A DNA stretch of 64,000 bases from Bradyrhizobium sp. CB2312 (GCF_029714425.1 NZ_CP121668.1:9011501-9075500), one strand, 5' to 3'. Shown: positions 11,414-21,099, numbered from the stretch's first letter. Numbers and translations are program-made. The notes: generated by a model not told the origin, from the letters alone.

Positions 11414-12088
11414 TTGTCGAACAAACCGCCTCCGCCGCGCCCGGCGCCGCGTCTCTATCTCGCGACGCCCGTTGTCGATGATCCCGCGACGCTCGTGGCC
11501 GAATTGCCGGGCCTGCTCGCCTCCGCCGATGTCGCCGCCGTGCTGCTGCGGCTGAAGGAGACCGACCAGCGCACCATGATCTCGCGCGTCAAGGCGCTGG
11601 CGCCGCCGGTGCAGAAGGCGGGCGCCGCGCTGCTGGTCGACGGCCATGCCGAGCTGGTCGCGCGCGGCGGCGCCGACGGCGCGCACCTGCCCGGCATCGC
11701 CGCGCTGAAAGAGGCGCTGCCATCGCTCAAGCCCGATCGCATCGCCGGCGTCGGCGGGCTGACGACGCGGCACCATTCCATGGATGCGGGCGAGATGGGC
11801 GCCGACTATGTGCTGTTCGGCGAGCCCGACGCGAAGGGACAGCGACCGTCGTCGCAGGCGATCGCCGAGCGGCTCGACTGGTGGGCCGAGCTGTTCGAGC
11901 CGCCCTGCGTCGGCTTTGCGACGTCGCTGGAAGAAGCCTACGACTTCGCCGCCAGCGGCGCCGATTTCGTGCTGGTCGGCGAGTTCATCTGGGCCGATCC
12001 GCGCGGACCGAAGGCTGCGCTGATCGAGGCCGACGCCGCGATCAAGAAGGCCCATGCCACCGCGCCTGCGGGTCAGGAGCACGGCTAG
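11414..12088 (+). CDS. ThiE/TenI-like thiamine-phosphate-synthase-fold protein
   Basis: This 224-aa TIM-barrel protein resembles thiamine phosphate synthase. It has LLVDGHAELVARGGADGAHLP around residues 73-93 and GVGGLTTRHHSMDAGEMGADYVLFG around 112-136. It departs from working ThiE enzymes: the HLGQxD motif reads HLPG (91-94) and the phosphate-binding GPIFxTxTK segment reads YVLFGEP (132-138). It is therefore likely a TenI-like or divergent paralogue of uncertain substrate. A TTG start at 11414, 3 bases after the aldolase stop, implies translational coupling. Confidence 0.8.
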   Translation: MSNKPPPPRPAPRLYLATPVVDDPATLVAELPGLLASADVAAVLLRLKETDQRTMISRVKALAPPVQKAGAALLVDGHAELVARGGADGAHLPGIAALKEALPSLKPDRIAGVGGLTTRHHSMDAGEMGADYVLFGEPDAKGQRPSSQAIAERLDWWAELFEPPCVGFATSLEEAYDFAASGADFVLVGEFIWADPRGPKAALIEADAAIKKAHATAPAGQEHG

Positions 12089-12096
12089 CGCCCGAC

Positions 12097-13179
12097 ATGA
12101 AGCTCCCGTGCATCACCATCCTGGCCACGCTGCTGTTGACAGTGCCCGCGGCCGCACAGCTCCAGATCACGCCACCGGCGACAGTCCCGAGCCCGCCCGC
12201 CGAGAAACAGAAGCCCAAGCCGCCTCCCGCTGCCAAGAAGAAAGAGGCCGCGCCGGCGCCGAAACCGTCGGCTTCGCCCAAGCCGGCCGCTTCCCCAAAG
12301 CCTCAACTGCCCGCAACCGTGATCCCGGCGCCGCCCACCGACACGCCGGGCGTCGATCTGGTGTTCGGCGCCTATCAGCGCGGCCAGTACAAGACCGCAT
12401 TCGATCTCGCCAGCACGCGCGCCGCGACCGGCGATCCCAAGGCGATGACCATGCTCGGCGAGCTCTATTCCAACGCCATGGGCATCCGCCGCGACTACGC
12501 CAAGGCGGTCGAATGGTACAAGCGCGCCGCGGATGCCGGCGACCGCGAGGCGATGTTCGCGCTGGCGATGCTGCGCATGGCCGGCCGCGGCGGCGCGGTG
12601 GACAAGGGCGAGGCAGTCAAGCTGATGGCGTCAGCCGCCAAGCTCGGCGAGCCCAAGGCGGCCTATAATCTCGCGCTGCTCTATCTCGACGGTCAGACCC
12701 TGCCGCAGGACGTCAAGCGCTCCGCCGAGCTGCTGCGCCAGGCTGCGGACGCCGGCCTGCCCGAGGCGCAATACGCGCTCGCGACCTTCTACAAGGAGGG
12801 CACCGGGGTCCCGAAGGACCCCGAGCGCGCGGTGCGCCTGCTCCAGGCCGCCTCGCTCGCCGACAATGTCGATGCCGAGGTCGAATATGCCATCGCCATG
12901 TTCAACGGCACCGGCACGCCGAAGAACCATCCGGCCGCCGTCGCGTTGCTTCGTAAGGCCTCCCGCCAGGGCAGCGCGATCGCGCAAAATCGCCTCGCCT
13001 GGGTGCTGATCAACGGCATGGGCGCGGCCGTGGACAAGGTCGAGGGCTTCAAATGGCATCTGGTGGCCAAGACCAGCGGCAAGGGCGATCCGGAGCTCGA
13101 CAAGCAGCTCTCCGACCTGCCGGCCGAGGACCGGGCCAAGGCGGAGGCCGCCGCCAAGAAATGGCTCGGGACCAAATGA
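12097..13179 (+). CDS. Secreted Sel1-repeat (SLR) protein
   Basis: This 360-aa protein has an N-terminal signal peptide (MKLPCITILATLLLTVPAAA) and then a Pro/Lys/Ala-rich low-complexity linker to about residue 80. Five or six tandem Sel1-like repeats of about 36 residues follow (GDPKAMTMLGELYS, GDREAMFALAML, GEPKAAYNLALLYLDG, GLPEAQYALATFYKEG, and others). SLR proteins are alpha/alpha solenoid scaffolds for protein-protein contacts, here in the periplasm. It starts 8 bases after the ThiE-like stop. The ATG at 12097 is chosen because it gives the signal peptide. Confidence 0.85.
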   Translation: MKLPCITILATLLLTVPAAAQLQITPPATVPSPPAEKQKPKPPPAAKKKEAAPAPKPSASPKPAASPKPQLPATVIPAPPTDTPGVDLVFGAYQRGQYKTAFDLASTRAATGDPKAMTMLGELYSNAMGIRRDYAKAVEWYKRAADAGDREAMFALAMLRMAGRGGAVDKGEAVKLMASAAKLGEPKAAYNLALLYLDGQTLPQDVKRSAELLRQAADAGLPEAQYALATFYKEGTGVPKDPERAVRLLQAASLADNVDAEVEYAIAMFNGTGTPKNHPAAVALLRKASRQGSAIAQNRLAWVLINGMGAAVDKVEGFKWHLVAKTSGKGDPELDKQLSDLPAEDRAKAEAAAKKWLGTK

Positions 13180-13276
13180 CTTGACGCAATGACTTGACCT
13201 GAGGCCCCCCGCAGGGCACCCAATCCCTCAAACAGGCGTGCTTTCGCGCCCTTTCCCCCGACAAGACCCAGAGCTC

Positions 13277-14068
13277 ATGCTTTATTCCGCAACTATCAAC
13301 GTCATGGTCAAGGCCGCGCGCCGCGCCGGCCGCAGCCTCAAGCGCGATCTCGGCGAGATCGAGCATTTGCAGGTCTCGCTGAAGGGACCGGCCAATTTCG
13401 TCTCGCTCGCCGACAAGCGCGCCGAAGAGATCCTCTACCAGGACCTCGCCAAGGCACGGCCCGGCTACGGCTTCATCGGCGAGGAAGGCGGCACCCGCGA
13501 GGGCACCGACAAGAGCCACACCTGGATCGTCGATCCGCTCGACGGCACCACCAACTTCCTGCACGGCATTCCGCAATTCGCGATCTCGATCGGCCTCGCG
13601 CGCGAGGGCATGGTCATCGCCGGCGTGATCTACAATCCCGCCAATGACGAGCTCTACATCGCCGAGCGCGGCAAGGGCGCCTTCCTCAACGACCAGCGCC
13701 TGCGGGTGGCCGGCCGCCGCCAGCTCAACGAGTGCGTGGTCGCCTGCGGCCTGCCCCATATTGGCCGCGGCGACCACGAGGAATTCCGCCGCGAGATGAC
13801 CGCGATCCAGGACCGCGTCGCGGGCCTGCGCCGCTTCGGCGCCGCCTCCCTCGACCTCGCCTTCGTCGCAGCCGGCCGCCTCGACGGCTATTGGGAGCGC
13901 AATCTGCAATCCTGGGACATCGCCGCCGGCATGCTGATGGTGCGCGAAGCCGGTGGAACGGTGTCGGGCGTCCAGGGCAATGACGATCCCCTGCTGACCG
14001 GCCATGTGGTGTGCGGCAACGAGTTCGTGCACGGCGAGCTGGTGAAGATTTTGCGGAAGCCAGCGTAA
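13277..14068 (+). CDS. suhB: Inositol monophosphatase family protein (SuhB/IMPase)
   Basis: This 263-aa member of the Li-sensitive phosphatase family has the metal-binding Glu in FIGEEGG (about 67-72), the signature WIVDPLDGTTNF with Asp86 and Asp89, and the C-terminal WDIAAGMLMVREAGG. Members dephosphorylate myo-inositol-1-phosphate or related sugar phosphates. The family also includes histidinol phosphatases and the transcription-associated SuhB, so the physiological substrate is not certain. It is the last plus-strand gene before a convergent ATPase gene. Confidence 0.9.
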   Translation: MLYSATINVMVKAARRAGRSLKRDLGEIEHLQVSLKGPANFVSLADKRAEEILYQDLAKARPGYGFIGEEGGTREGTDKSHTWIVDPLDGTTNFLHGIPQFAISIGLAREGMVIAGVIYNPANDELYIAERGKGAFLNDQRLRVAGRRQLNECVVACGLPHIGRGDHEEFRREMTAIQDRVAGLRRFGAASLDLAFVAAGRLDGYWERNLQSWDIAAGMLMVREAGGTVSGVQGNDDPLLTGHVVCGNEFVHGELVKILRKPA

Positions 14069-14098
14069 GGCGAAAGCTCGCGCTCTCCACATTCCGCC

Positions 14099-14199
14099 GT
14101 CATCACCCGCGAAGGCGGGTGATCCAGTATTCCGCGGCGTCTCGGTTCAATCACAGGCGCCGCGGCGTACTGGATGCCCCGCCTTCGCGGGGCATGACA
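14099..14199. repeat. Palindromic repeat, 'ccagtattccg/cggcgtactgg' family, copy 2
   Basis: It runs from GTCATCACCCGCGAAGGCGG through GATCCAGTATTCCGCGGCG to CGCCGCGGCGTACTGGATGC and closes GCCTTCGCGGGGCATGACAG. The outer and inner arms are both inverted. It occupies the gap between convergent suhB and the ATPase gene. Confidence 0.85.
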
Positions 14200-14242
14200 G
14201 TTTTGCCTTACGGCTTGTCCACAGCGGCTCGACCTGCAACGA

Positions 14243-15370
14243 CTAAGCGTCGTCTTCGTCGGAGTCCTCGTCGCGATATTCACCGCCAAGAGTCAGGCCC
14301 TCGATCGTCGTGGCGCCTTTCGGCTTGATCACCCGGCGAAGCGGGACCGAGCTCTCGCTTCGCAATGCCTCCATCAACTGTTCCGAATGCGTGACGATCC
14401 AGATGTCGGCGCGGCCCGATGCCTTGACGATCAGCCGGGCCAATGGGGCGAGCAGCGACGGATGCAGGCTGGTCTCGGGTTCGTTCAGCGCGATGAACGG
14501 TGGCAGCCGATAGCCCATGAACACTGCGAGCAGGCAAATATATTTCAGCGTCCCATCGGACAGTTCATGAGCCCTGAACGGCCGCGGCATATCCGTCAGT
14601 TGCAGATCAAATTCACACGAGCCATTTTCTTCCCATGCGCGGAGCTCGGCGCCCGGAAATGCATCTTCGATTACGTCCTGCAGCTCGGTGGCGTCTTCCC
14701 GAATGGTGTAAAGCGTCGCCAGGGCCGCGGCCAAATCACTCCCATCGGCACTGAGCGAGGGCGTCGTGATCGCGAGACACGGCTTTCGTAGCGGCGAGGC
14801 CGGATCGGTGCGAAAGTCGTGATAGAAGCGCCAGCCCAGCATTGCGTTTCTGACCAAATCGATTTCGGGGCATTCCTTGCCATCGGAAAAGCCCGCAAGC
14901 GCCGTCTCGGACGGCAGCACCGCATCCTTGTGGCTGCTCCATGCGCCGCTCTCGCCGCGCACGCTGACGAGCGAGTTTTTTCGCTCCATCAATTGAACCG
15001 TTCGTTTGCCCTGCGTCGCCTCGATACTTTCGGACTTGATCATCGGCTCGCTGGAAAACGCCGCCTCGAGCGGGCCAGGAAATCCGATCTCGATGGAATA
15101 TCTGAATCTATCGAATTTGGCCGACAAACGTAGTCGCCCATCTTCGCCTTTCTTGCGAAGACCGGACCAGCAGACCGAACTCAATCCGCCTTCCTCGGCG
15201 ATCGTGCGCGTGATTCGACCTGCCGCCGCGTCGCGCAACAGCGACAAGGACTTGTAGAGATTGGATTTGCCGACGCCATTCTCACCCACAAACACGGACA
15301 GGGGGTGGATTGGTATGGAGAGCCGCCGAATGGAGCGATAGTTGGAGATCGCAACGTCGGTCAGACGCAT
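14243..15370 (-). CDS. Stand-alone AAA/ABC-type ATPase (RecF/SMC-like, AAA_21 group)
   Basis: This 375-aa protein has Walker A GENGVGKS at residues 29-36 after the RecF-like MRLTDVAISNYRSIRRLSIPI. A C-terminal FIALNEPETSLHP is a Walker B/D-loop with Asn in place of the usual Asp, followed by IVTHSEQLMEAL as the switch histidine. The architecture is that of overcoming-lysogenization-defect/RecF-like ATPases, but no TOPRIM, HNH or other nuclease domain is fused or adjacent. The ATG at 15370 gives the standard N-terminus, and an in-frame extension of 20 codons exists. Function is unknown. Confidence 0.82.
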   Translation of the reverse strand: MRLTDVAISNYRSIRRLSIPIHPLSVFVGENGVGKSNLYKSLSLLRDAAAGRITRTIAEEGGLSSVCWSGLRKKGEDGRLRLSAKFDRFRYSIEIGFPGPLEAAFSSEPMIKSESIEATQGKRTVQLMERKNSLVSVRGESGAWSSHKDAVLPSETALAGFSDGKECPEIDLVRNAMLGWRFYHDFRTDPASPLRKPCLAITTPSLSADGSDLAAALATLYTIREDATELQDVIEDAFPGAELRAWEENGSCEFDLQLTDMPRPFRAHELSDGTLKYICLLAVFMGYRLPPFIALNEPETSLHPSLLAPLARLIVKASGRADIWIVTHSEQLMEALRSESSVPLRRVIKPKGATTIEGLTLGGEYRDEDSDEDDA

Positions 15371-15487
15371 TACATGCTCGCAATCGGCAGGTTGGCCGCG
15401 CATTCGCGCCGCGGTGCGAATACATTTCAATCCAGAGATGCAGTCTGGATTGACGCCCCCGAGAAAGCAAGCCGGCCGATCCGGCGT

Positions 15488-18400
15488 TCAGTGGCCGGCC
15501 CTCGCCGGCGCCGGCGGCCCATACGCTTCGCCTTCCTTCGCGGCCTTCGGCTCCCGATCCCCCGCCAGCACGCGCTGCACCGAGACGAAGAACACCGGCA
15601 CCATCAAGAGCGCCAGGATCACCACCGCGATCATGCCGCCCATCACGACGCTGCCGAGTGCCTGCTGGCTGGCCCCGCCGGCGCCGTGGGCGATCGCCAT
15701 CGGCAGCACGCCGCAGATGAAGGCAAGGCCGGTCATCAGGATCGGGCGGAAGCGCAGGCGGCAGGCTTCGATGGTGGCGTCCACCAGCGGCTTGCCTTCC
15801 TTTCGCAGATCCTTGGCGAACTCGATGATCAGGATCGCGTCCTTGGCGGCAAGGCCGATGATGGTGATGAGGCCGACGGTGAAATAGACGTCGTTGGGCA
15901 GGCCGCGCAGCATCGCGGCGATGACCGCGCCGACGATGCCGAGCGGCACGGTGAGCAGCACCGCGAGCGGGATGGTCCAGCTCTCGTAGAGCGCGGCCAG
16001 ACACAGGAAGACCACGAGAACCGAGAGGCCGAGCAGAAACGGCGCCTGCGAGCCCGACAGCTTTTCCTGCAGCGACTGGCCGGTCCATTCGTAGCCGAAG
16101 CCGCGCGGCAGCCTGCCCGCAAGCTTCTCCATCTCGGCGATGGCATCGCCCGAGGTGAAGCCGGGCCTCGCTTCGCCCGAGATGCGCACCGCGGGATAGT
16201 AGTTGAAGCCGGCGATCTGCGTCGGACCACGCGCCCATTCGACCGTGGCGAAGGAGGAGAACGGCACCAGCTGGCCGCGGCTGTTCTTGACGTTGTAGTT
16301 GAGGATGTCCTCGGTCCGCATGCGATCACGGCTATCTGCCTGCACCACGACGCGCTGCATGCGGCCGCGGTTCGGGAAGTCGTTGATGTAGTTCGAACCG
16401 AGATTGGTCGAGATCGTGTTGTTGATGTCCTCGAAGGTGACGCCGAAGGCGCCGGCCTTCTCGCGGTCGATCACGAGATTGACGACGCCCGCCTCGGGCA
16501 GGCCCTCGATATAGACCTTCTGCAGCACCGGGCTCGCATTGGCGTCCGCGATCAGCTGGTCGGCGGCACGCATCAGGGCGGAATAGCCCTTCTGGCCGCG
16601 GTCCTGGAGGCGGAACGAGAAGCCCGAGGAGTTGCCGAGATTGTCGATCGGCGGCGGCTGCAGCGCAGAGATCTTGGCGTCGCGGATCGACGACCCCAGG
16701 TCGCGGTTGATGTCGTTGACGATCGCCGCAGCGGAATCCTTCGGCCCGCGCTCGGACCAATCCTTCAGCGTGATGAAGGCCTGCGCGGTGTTCATGCCCT
16801 GGCCGGAGAAGCTGAAGCCGGTGAGGAAGGTGACATCCTTCACGCCCGGCCGCTCGGCGAGATATTTCTCGACCTTCTCGATCACGGCCTCTGTCCGCGG
16901 ATAGGACGAATCCGACGGCGTCTGAACGTCGGTGGTGACAAAACCCTGGTCGTCGATGGGCAGGAAGCCGCCGGGCAGGCTGACGAAGGCCCAGGAGAGA
17001 CCCACCAGCAGCGCTGCATAGACCAGCATCAGGCGGCCGGTGCGCTTGAGCGAGAAGCCGACGGTGCGGGAATAGCGCTCCTTGCCGCCTTCGAGCATGC
17101 GGTTGAACCAGCCGAACACGCCCCGCTTCGCGTGGCCATGACCGGCCGTGACGGGCTTGAGCAAGGTCGCGCACAGCGCCGGCGTCAGCGACAGCGCGAG
17201 GAAGGCGGAGAAGCCGATCGCGGCGACCATGGTCACCGAGAACTGGCGGTAGATGATGCCGACCGAGCCCGGGAAGAACGCCATAGGCACGAACACCGCC
17301 ATCAGCACCAGCGTGATGCCGATGATGGCACCCGATATCTGCGACATCGCCTTGCGCGTCGCCTCCTTCGGCGACAGCCCCTCCTCGCTCATGATGCGTT
17401 CGACATTCTCGACCACGACGATGGCGTCGTCGACGAGGATGCCGACCGCGAGCACCATGCCGAACATCGAGAGCATGTTGATGGAATAGCCGGCGAGCAG
17501 CAGCGTGGTACAGGCGCCCAGAAGCGCCACCGGCACCACGATGGTCGGAATGATGGTGTAGCGGATGTTCTGGAGGAACAGGAACATCACCACGAACACC
17601 AGCACCACGGCTTCGACCAGCGTCGTCAGCACCTTCTTGATCGAAGCCTCGACCACGGGCGTGATGTTGTAGGGGATCTCGTAAGTGATGTTGGCCGGGA
17701 AGAAGCGCGACAGCTCCTTCATCTTCTCCTCGACCGCGCTCGCGGTCGCCAGCGCATTGCCGGTCGGCGACATCAGCACGGAGAGACCGGCGGTCGGCTT
17801 GCCGTTGAGGCGCGTGTTGAACTGATAGCTGAGGCCGCCGACCTCGATGCGCGCGACGTCGCGCAGGCGCACGGTCGAGCCGTCGGGATTGGCGCGCAGG
17901 ATGATGGCGCCGAATTCGTCCGGCGAGGAGAGCTGGCCCTTGACCAGCACCAGCGCGGAGGTGCGCTGGGTCGCGGTCGACGGCTCGGCGCCGATACTGC
18001 CGGAGGCGACCTGCGCGTTCTGCGCGGCGATCGCCTTGTTGACGTCGTCCGCGGTCAGGCCATAGCCGACGAGCTTTGCCGGATCGACCCAGACGCGAAG
18101 CGAGCGCTCGGTCGAATAGAGCGTGGCACGACCGACGCCGGGGATGCGGCGGATCTCGCCGAGCACGTTGCGGATCATGAAGTCGCCGAGGCCGACCTCA
18201 TCCAGGCTGCCGTCGGTCGAGTTCAGCGTGATGATCTGCAGCACCGCGCTGGATGCTTCCTCGATCAGGATGCCCTGCTGGATCACCGCGCGCGGCAGGC
18301 GCGCCTCGACGCGCTTGATGCGGTTCTGCACCTCGACCGAAGCCGCACTGGTATCGGTGCCCGGCTGGAAATTGGCGATGATCTCGACCTGGCCGAGCGA

Positions 18401-18649
18401 GTCGCTGGTCGATTCGAAATTGAGGATGCCGGAGGCGCCGTTGAGCTCCTCCTCGATCAGGCGCGTGACGCTGTTGTAGAGGTTTTCGGGCGAAGCGCCG
18501 GGATAGCTGGTCGAGATCGAGATCGAGGGCGGCGCGATGATCGGATATTGCGCGATCGGCAGCAGCGGCACCGCGATCGCGCCGATCAGACAGATGAACA
18601 GCGCGACCACCCAGGCAAAGATCGGCCGGTCGATGAAGAAACTCGGCAT
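15488..18649 (-). CDS. RND efflux transporter permease, HAE1/AcrB family
   Basis: This 1053-aa inner-membrane proton/drug antiporter starts MPSFFIDRPIFAWVVALFIC. It shows AcrB-type features: a first transmembrane helix, a large periplasmic porter loop, a helix block with a GILVDDAIVVVENVER segment around residue 400 (carrying the paired Asp of TM4), a second loop, and TLVEAVVLVFVVMFLFLQ and related helices. Length fits AcrB/MexB. Its gene follows the membrane-fusion gene by 6 bases. No outer-membrane TolC-type gene is adjacent, so it likely uses one encoded elsewhere. Confidence 0.95.
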   Translation of the reverse strand: MPSFFIDRPIFAWVVALFICLIGAIAVPLLPIAQYPIIAPPSISISTSYPGASPENLYNSVTRLIEEELNGASGILNFESTSDSLGQVEIIANFQPGTDTSAASVEVQNRIKRVEARLPRAVIQQGILIEEASSAVLQIITLNSTDGSLDEVGLGDFMIRNVLGEIRRIPGVGRATLYSTERSLRVWVDPAKLVGYGLTADDVNKAIAAQNAQVASGSIGAEPSTATQRTSALVLVKGQLSSPDEFGAIILRANPDGSTVRLRDVARIEVGGLSYQFNTRLNGKPTAGLSVLMSPTGNALATASAVEEKMKELSRFFPANITYEIPYNITPVVEASIKKVLTTLVEAVVLVFVVMFLFLQNIRYTIIPTIVVPVALLGACTTLLLAGYSINMLSMFGMVLAVGILVDDAIVVVENVERIMSEEGLSPKEATRKAMSQISGAIIGITLVLMAVFVPMAFFPGSVGIIYRQFSVTMVAAIGFSAFLALSLTPALCATLLKPVTAGHGHAKRGVFGWFNRMLEGGKERYSRTVGFSLKRTGRLMLVYAALLVGLSWAFVSLPGGFLPIDDQGFVTTDVQTPSDSSYPRTEAVIEKVEKYLAERPGVKDVTFLTGFSFSGQGMNTAQAFITLKDWSERGPKDSAAAIVNDINRDLGSSIRDAKISALQPPPIDNLGNSSGFSFRLQDRGQKGYSALMRAADQLIADANASPVLQKVYIEGLPEAGVVNLVIDREKAGAFGVTFEDINNTISTNLGSNYINDFPNRGRMQRVVVQADSRDRMRTEDILNYNVKNSRGQLVPFSSFATVEWARGPTQIAGFNYYPAVRISGEARPGFTSGDAIAEMEKLAGRLPRGFGYEWTGQSLQEKLSGSQAPFLLGLSVLVVFLCLAALYESWTIPLAVLLTVPLGIVGAVIAAMLRGLPNDVYFTVGLITIIGLAAKDAILIIEFAKDLRKEGKPLVDATIEACRLRFRPILMTGLAFICGVLPMAIAHGAGGASQQALGSVVMGGMIAVVILALLMVPVFFVSVQRVLAGDREPKAAKEGEAYGPPAPARAGH

Positions 18650-18655
18650 GGCGGA

Positions 18656-19849
18656 TTACCGCGTGACTTTCTCGGCGTGCCGGTTGTCAGCGGTCGCGTC
18701 CGCCTCCGACCAGGATTGCGGCTTGACCTTGTCGCCGGCGGCAAACTTCTGGAAGCCCTCGACCACGACCTTGTCGCCGGCCTTCAGGCCCTCGGTGACG
18801 AACCAGAAGCCGTCCTGCACCGAGCCGGTGCGCACCGGCTGCACCGCGATGCGGTTGTCGTCCTTGACGACGAACACTTCGCTGCCGCCGCCGCCATTGC
18901 GCTGGATCGCCTGCTGCGGCACCGCGATGGCATCGGAGTCGAGGCCCTGGTCGATGCGAACGCGGACATACATGCCCGGCAGCAGCTCGCGCTTCGGATT
19001 GCGGAACTCGCCGCGCAAGGTCACCTGCCCGGTATGGGCGTCGACCTTGGCGTCGGAGAACAGCAGCTTGCCGTCGAGCGAATAAAGCGTGTTGTCGTCG
19101 AGCACGAGACGCACCTTGGCGGCATCGGCGGCGATCCGCTCGAGGTCGCCGCTCTCGAAGGCACGGCGGAGCTGGTTGAGCTCGGTCACCGACTGGGTGA
19201 AGTCGGCATAGATCGGATCGAGCTGCTGGATGGTGGCGAGATTGGTCTCGTTCTGCACCGCGAGCGCGCCCTCGCTGACGAGGGCGGCACCCACGACGCC
19301 GTCGATCGGCGCGCGCACGGTGGCATAGTCGAGATTGAGCTTTGCGCGCGCGAGCTCGGCCTTGCGGCCTTCGACCTCGGCATGGGCCTGGCGCTCGGCG
19401 GCCACGGCCTTCTCGTTCTCGGCCTCGGGCGCGGCGCGCTGGCTGGTCAGCGTGGCGATACGGTGCGCCTGCTGCTTGGCCTGCATCAGCGCAGCCTCGG
19501 CCTTGGCGAGCCCGGCCTCGTTGGCCATCACCTCGACCTCGAACGGGCGCGGATCGATGCGGTAGAGCGGATCGCCGGCCTTCACCTCGCTGCCCTGGCG
19601 GAACAGGCGCTCGACCACGATGCCGGAGACGCGCGGCCGCACGTCGGACATGCGCGTCGGCGCGATGCGGCCCGGCAGCTCGCGCACCACGGCGCGGGCT
19701 TGCTGCTTGACGACGACGATGCTGACGTCAGGGTCGGCCGGTGGAGCGGCGGAGACGGCCGAGCTCGATTCCTCGCAACCTGCGAGCAGCGGCGCAAAGG
19801 CCGCGAGCATCATTGCAACGCATGCCGATCGCGCGCGAAGTCCTGACAT
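18656..19849 (-). CDS. RND efflux periplasmic adaptor (membrane fusion protein), lipoprotein
   Basis: This 397-aa AcrA/MexA-like adaptor begins with a lipoprotein signal (MSGLRARSACVAMMLAAFAPLLAGC). A barrel-sandwich half-motif (RPRVSGIVVERLFRQGSEVKAGDPLYRIDP region) and an alpha-helical hairpin rich in Ala/Glu (about 85-160) follow. Then come the second lipoyl half (LDYATVRAPIDGVVGAALVSEG) and a beta-barrel/MP domain. The ATG at 19849 is chosen over an upstream GTG at 19894 because it yields a compact lipobox leader. It forms an operon with the RND permease. Confidence 0.93.
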   Translation of the reverse strand: MSGLRARSACVAMMLAAFAPLLAGCEESSSAVSAAPPADPDVSIVVVKQQARAVVRELPGRIAPTRMSDVRPRVSGIVVERLFRQGSEVKAGDPLYRIDPRPFEVEVMANEAGLAKAEAALMQAKQQAHRIATLTSQRAAPEAENEKAVAAERQAHAEVEGRKAELARAKLNLDYATVRAPIDGVVGAALVSEGALAVQNETNLATIQQLDPIYADFTQSVTELNQLRRAFESGDLERIAADAAKVRLVLDDNTLYSLDGKLLFSDAKVDAHTGQVTLRGEFRNPKRELLPGMYVRVRIDQGLDSDAIAVPQQAIQRNGGGGSEVFVVKDDNRIAVQPVRTGSVQDGFWFVTEGLKAGDKVVVEGFQKFAAGDKVKPQSWSEADATADNRHAEKVTR

Positions 19850-20079
19850 GAAGGTAAGTGCCCCGATGTTGTTGAAACTGGTCACACGCCGCACCGGCCC
19901 GTTCTGGGCGATTCCGCGCGGCTGATGCCGTCAAAATAGAATGGAGCTGCTGCGACGCAACGCATCCAGCGGGCGGCTCAATGTCACACGGCCTATCACG
20001 CTGACTTCTGGGGACTTTTTTGGATTCACCGGATTGTGAGTCGGGTTCCATCACGGCGTGCTGCGACGGAACATCGCAA

Positions 20080-21099
20080 TCACTCCGCGGCCTTCATCCG
20101 GTACTGGCTGACGCCCCATTCGGTTCCGTCGGCATAGCCGAACGCCCCTGAGGTCGCGAGCAGGAACCAGCGCCAGCGCCGCATCCAGAGGCCTGTCTCC
20201 TCGCCATGGATTTTGCGCAAGGACGCTTCGATCGCGTCGCGATGCGCATCGAAATTGCCGAGCCAGTCGTTGGCGGTGCGCTGATAATGCGTGCCGCTCC
20301 AGCACCATTCCTTCTCGAGCGCGAAGATGTCGTCGAACTGCCTGACGAGGTGATGGCTCGGCATCAGCCCGCCGGTGAAGACATGCTGGGCGATCCCGTC
20401 CTCGCGATCGGTCCGGTCGAACAGATCGGAGCCGGCGCGATGGGTGGCGATGTGCATGAAGAAGCGCCCCTCGGGCGCGAGCCACGACCGCAGCCGCGTC
20501 ATCAGCTTGCGCCAGTTCATGACGTGCTCGAACGTCTCGACCGAGACGATGCGGTCGAACGCGCCTTCGGGCGCGAACCCGCACATGTCCGCATCGACCA
20601 CGCGCAGGTTCGACAGCCCGCGCAGCCGCGCCTGCTCCGCGACATGGGCGCGCTGCGCCTGCGAGTTCGACACCGCGGTCACCGTCGCGTGCGGAAACTG
20701 CCGCGCCATCCACAGCGACAGCGAGCCCCAGCCGCAGCCGAGATCGAGGATGGCCTGGCCGTCGGCGAGACCGGCGTGCTCGACGGACTGCCGCAGCGCT
20801 TCCTCCTCCGCCTCCTGCAAGGTGGTCGCATCGGTCTTGTAGAAGCAGCATGAGTATTTGAGGTTGGGGCCGAGCAGCTGCGCAAAGAACGCCGCCGGCA
20901 CCTCACGATGTCCGGCATCCGCTTCGCCAGCGATCGGCCGCAGGATCATCCGCCCGGCGAAGGCGGCATCGTCGGCTGCACCCAGCGTGGACAGGCGCGA
21001 GGCCGTGCGCGAGCACAGGCGCTGGATCGCGGCGCGGATCACGACGTCGGGCAGCGGCACGCGTTCGGCAGTCCCGATGATGGCGGAGACGACGCTCAT
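20080..21099 (-). CDS. SAM-dependent methyltransferase, cyclopropane-fatty-acyl-phospholipid synthase family
   Basis: This 339-aa protein has motif I DLGCGWGSLSLWMA in the middle, an acidic motif II region (LRVVDADMCGF), SVETFEHVMNW, and C-terminal features of the CFA synthase/Mycolic_acid_synth family (GGLMPSHHL, Trp/Tyr-rich end). Such enzymes methylenate unsaturated acyl chains in membrane phospholipids, though some members act on other substrates. The ATG at 21099 follows GGGAG. It is divergent from the MotA-like gene. Confidence 0.85.
   Translation of the reverse strand: MSVVSAIIGTAERVPLPDVVIRAAIQRLCSRTASRLSTLGAADDAAFAGRMILRPIAGEADAGHREVPAAFFAQLLGPNLKYSCCFYKTDATTLQEAEEEALRQSVEHAGLADGQAILDLGCGWGSLSLWMARQFPHATVTAVSNSQAQRAHVAEQARLRGLSNLRVVDADMCGFAPEGAFDRIVSVETFEHVMNWRKLMTRLRSWLAPEGRFFMHIATHRAGSDLFDRTDREDGIAQHVFTGGLMPSHHLVRQFDDIFALEKEWCWSGTHYQRTANDWLGNFDAHRDAIEASLRKIHGEETGLWMRRWRWFLLATSGAFGYADGTEWGVSQYRMKAAE

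Noticed and set aside
15305..19846. Very long open frame (about 1500 codons) on the plus strand opposite the RND operon
   Set aside because: It is a GC-rich shadow. Composition is dominated by Arg, His, Asp and Gly. The minus strand carries full-length, motif-complete AcrB- and AcrA-like proteins.
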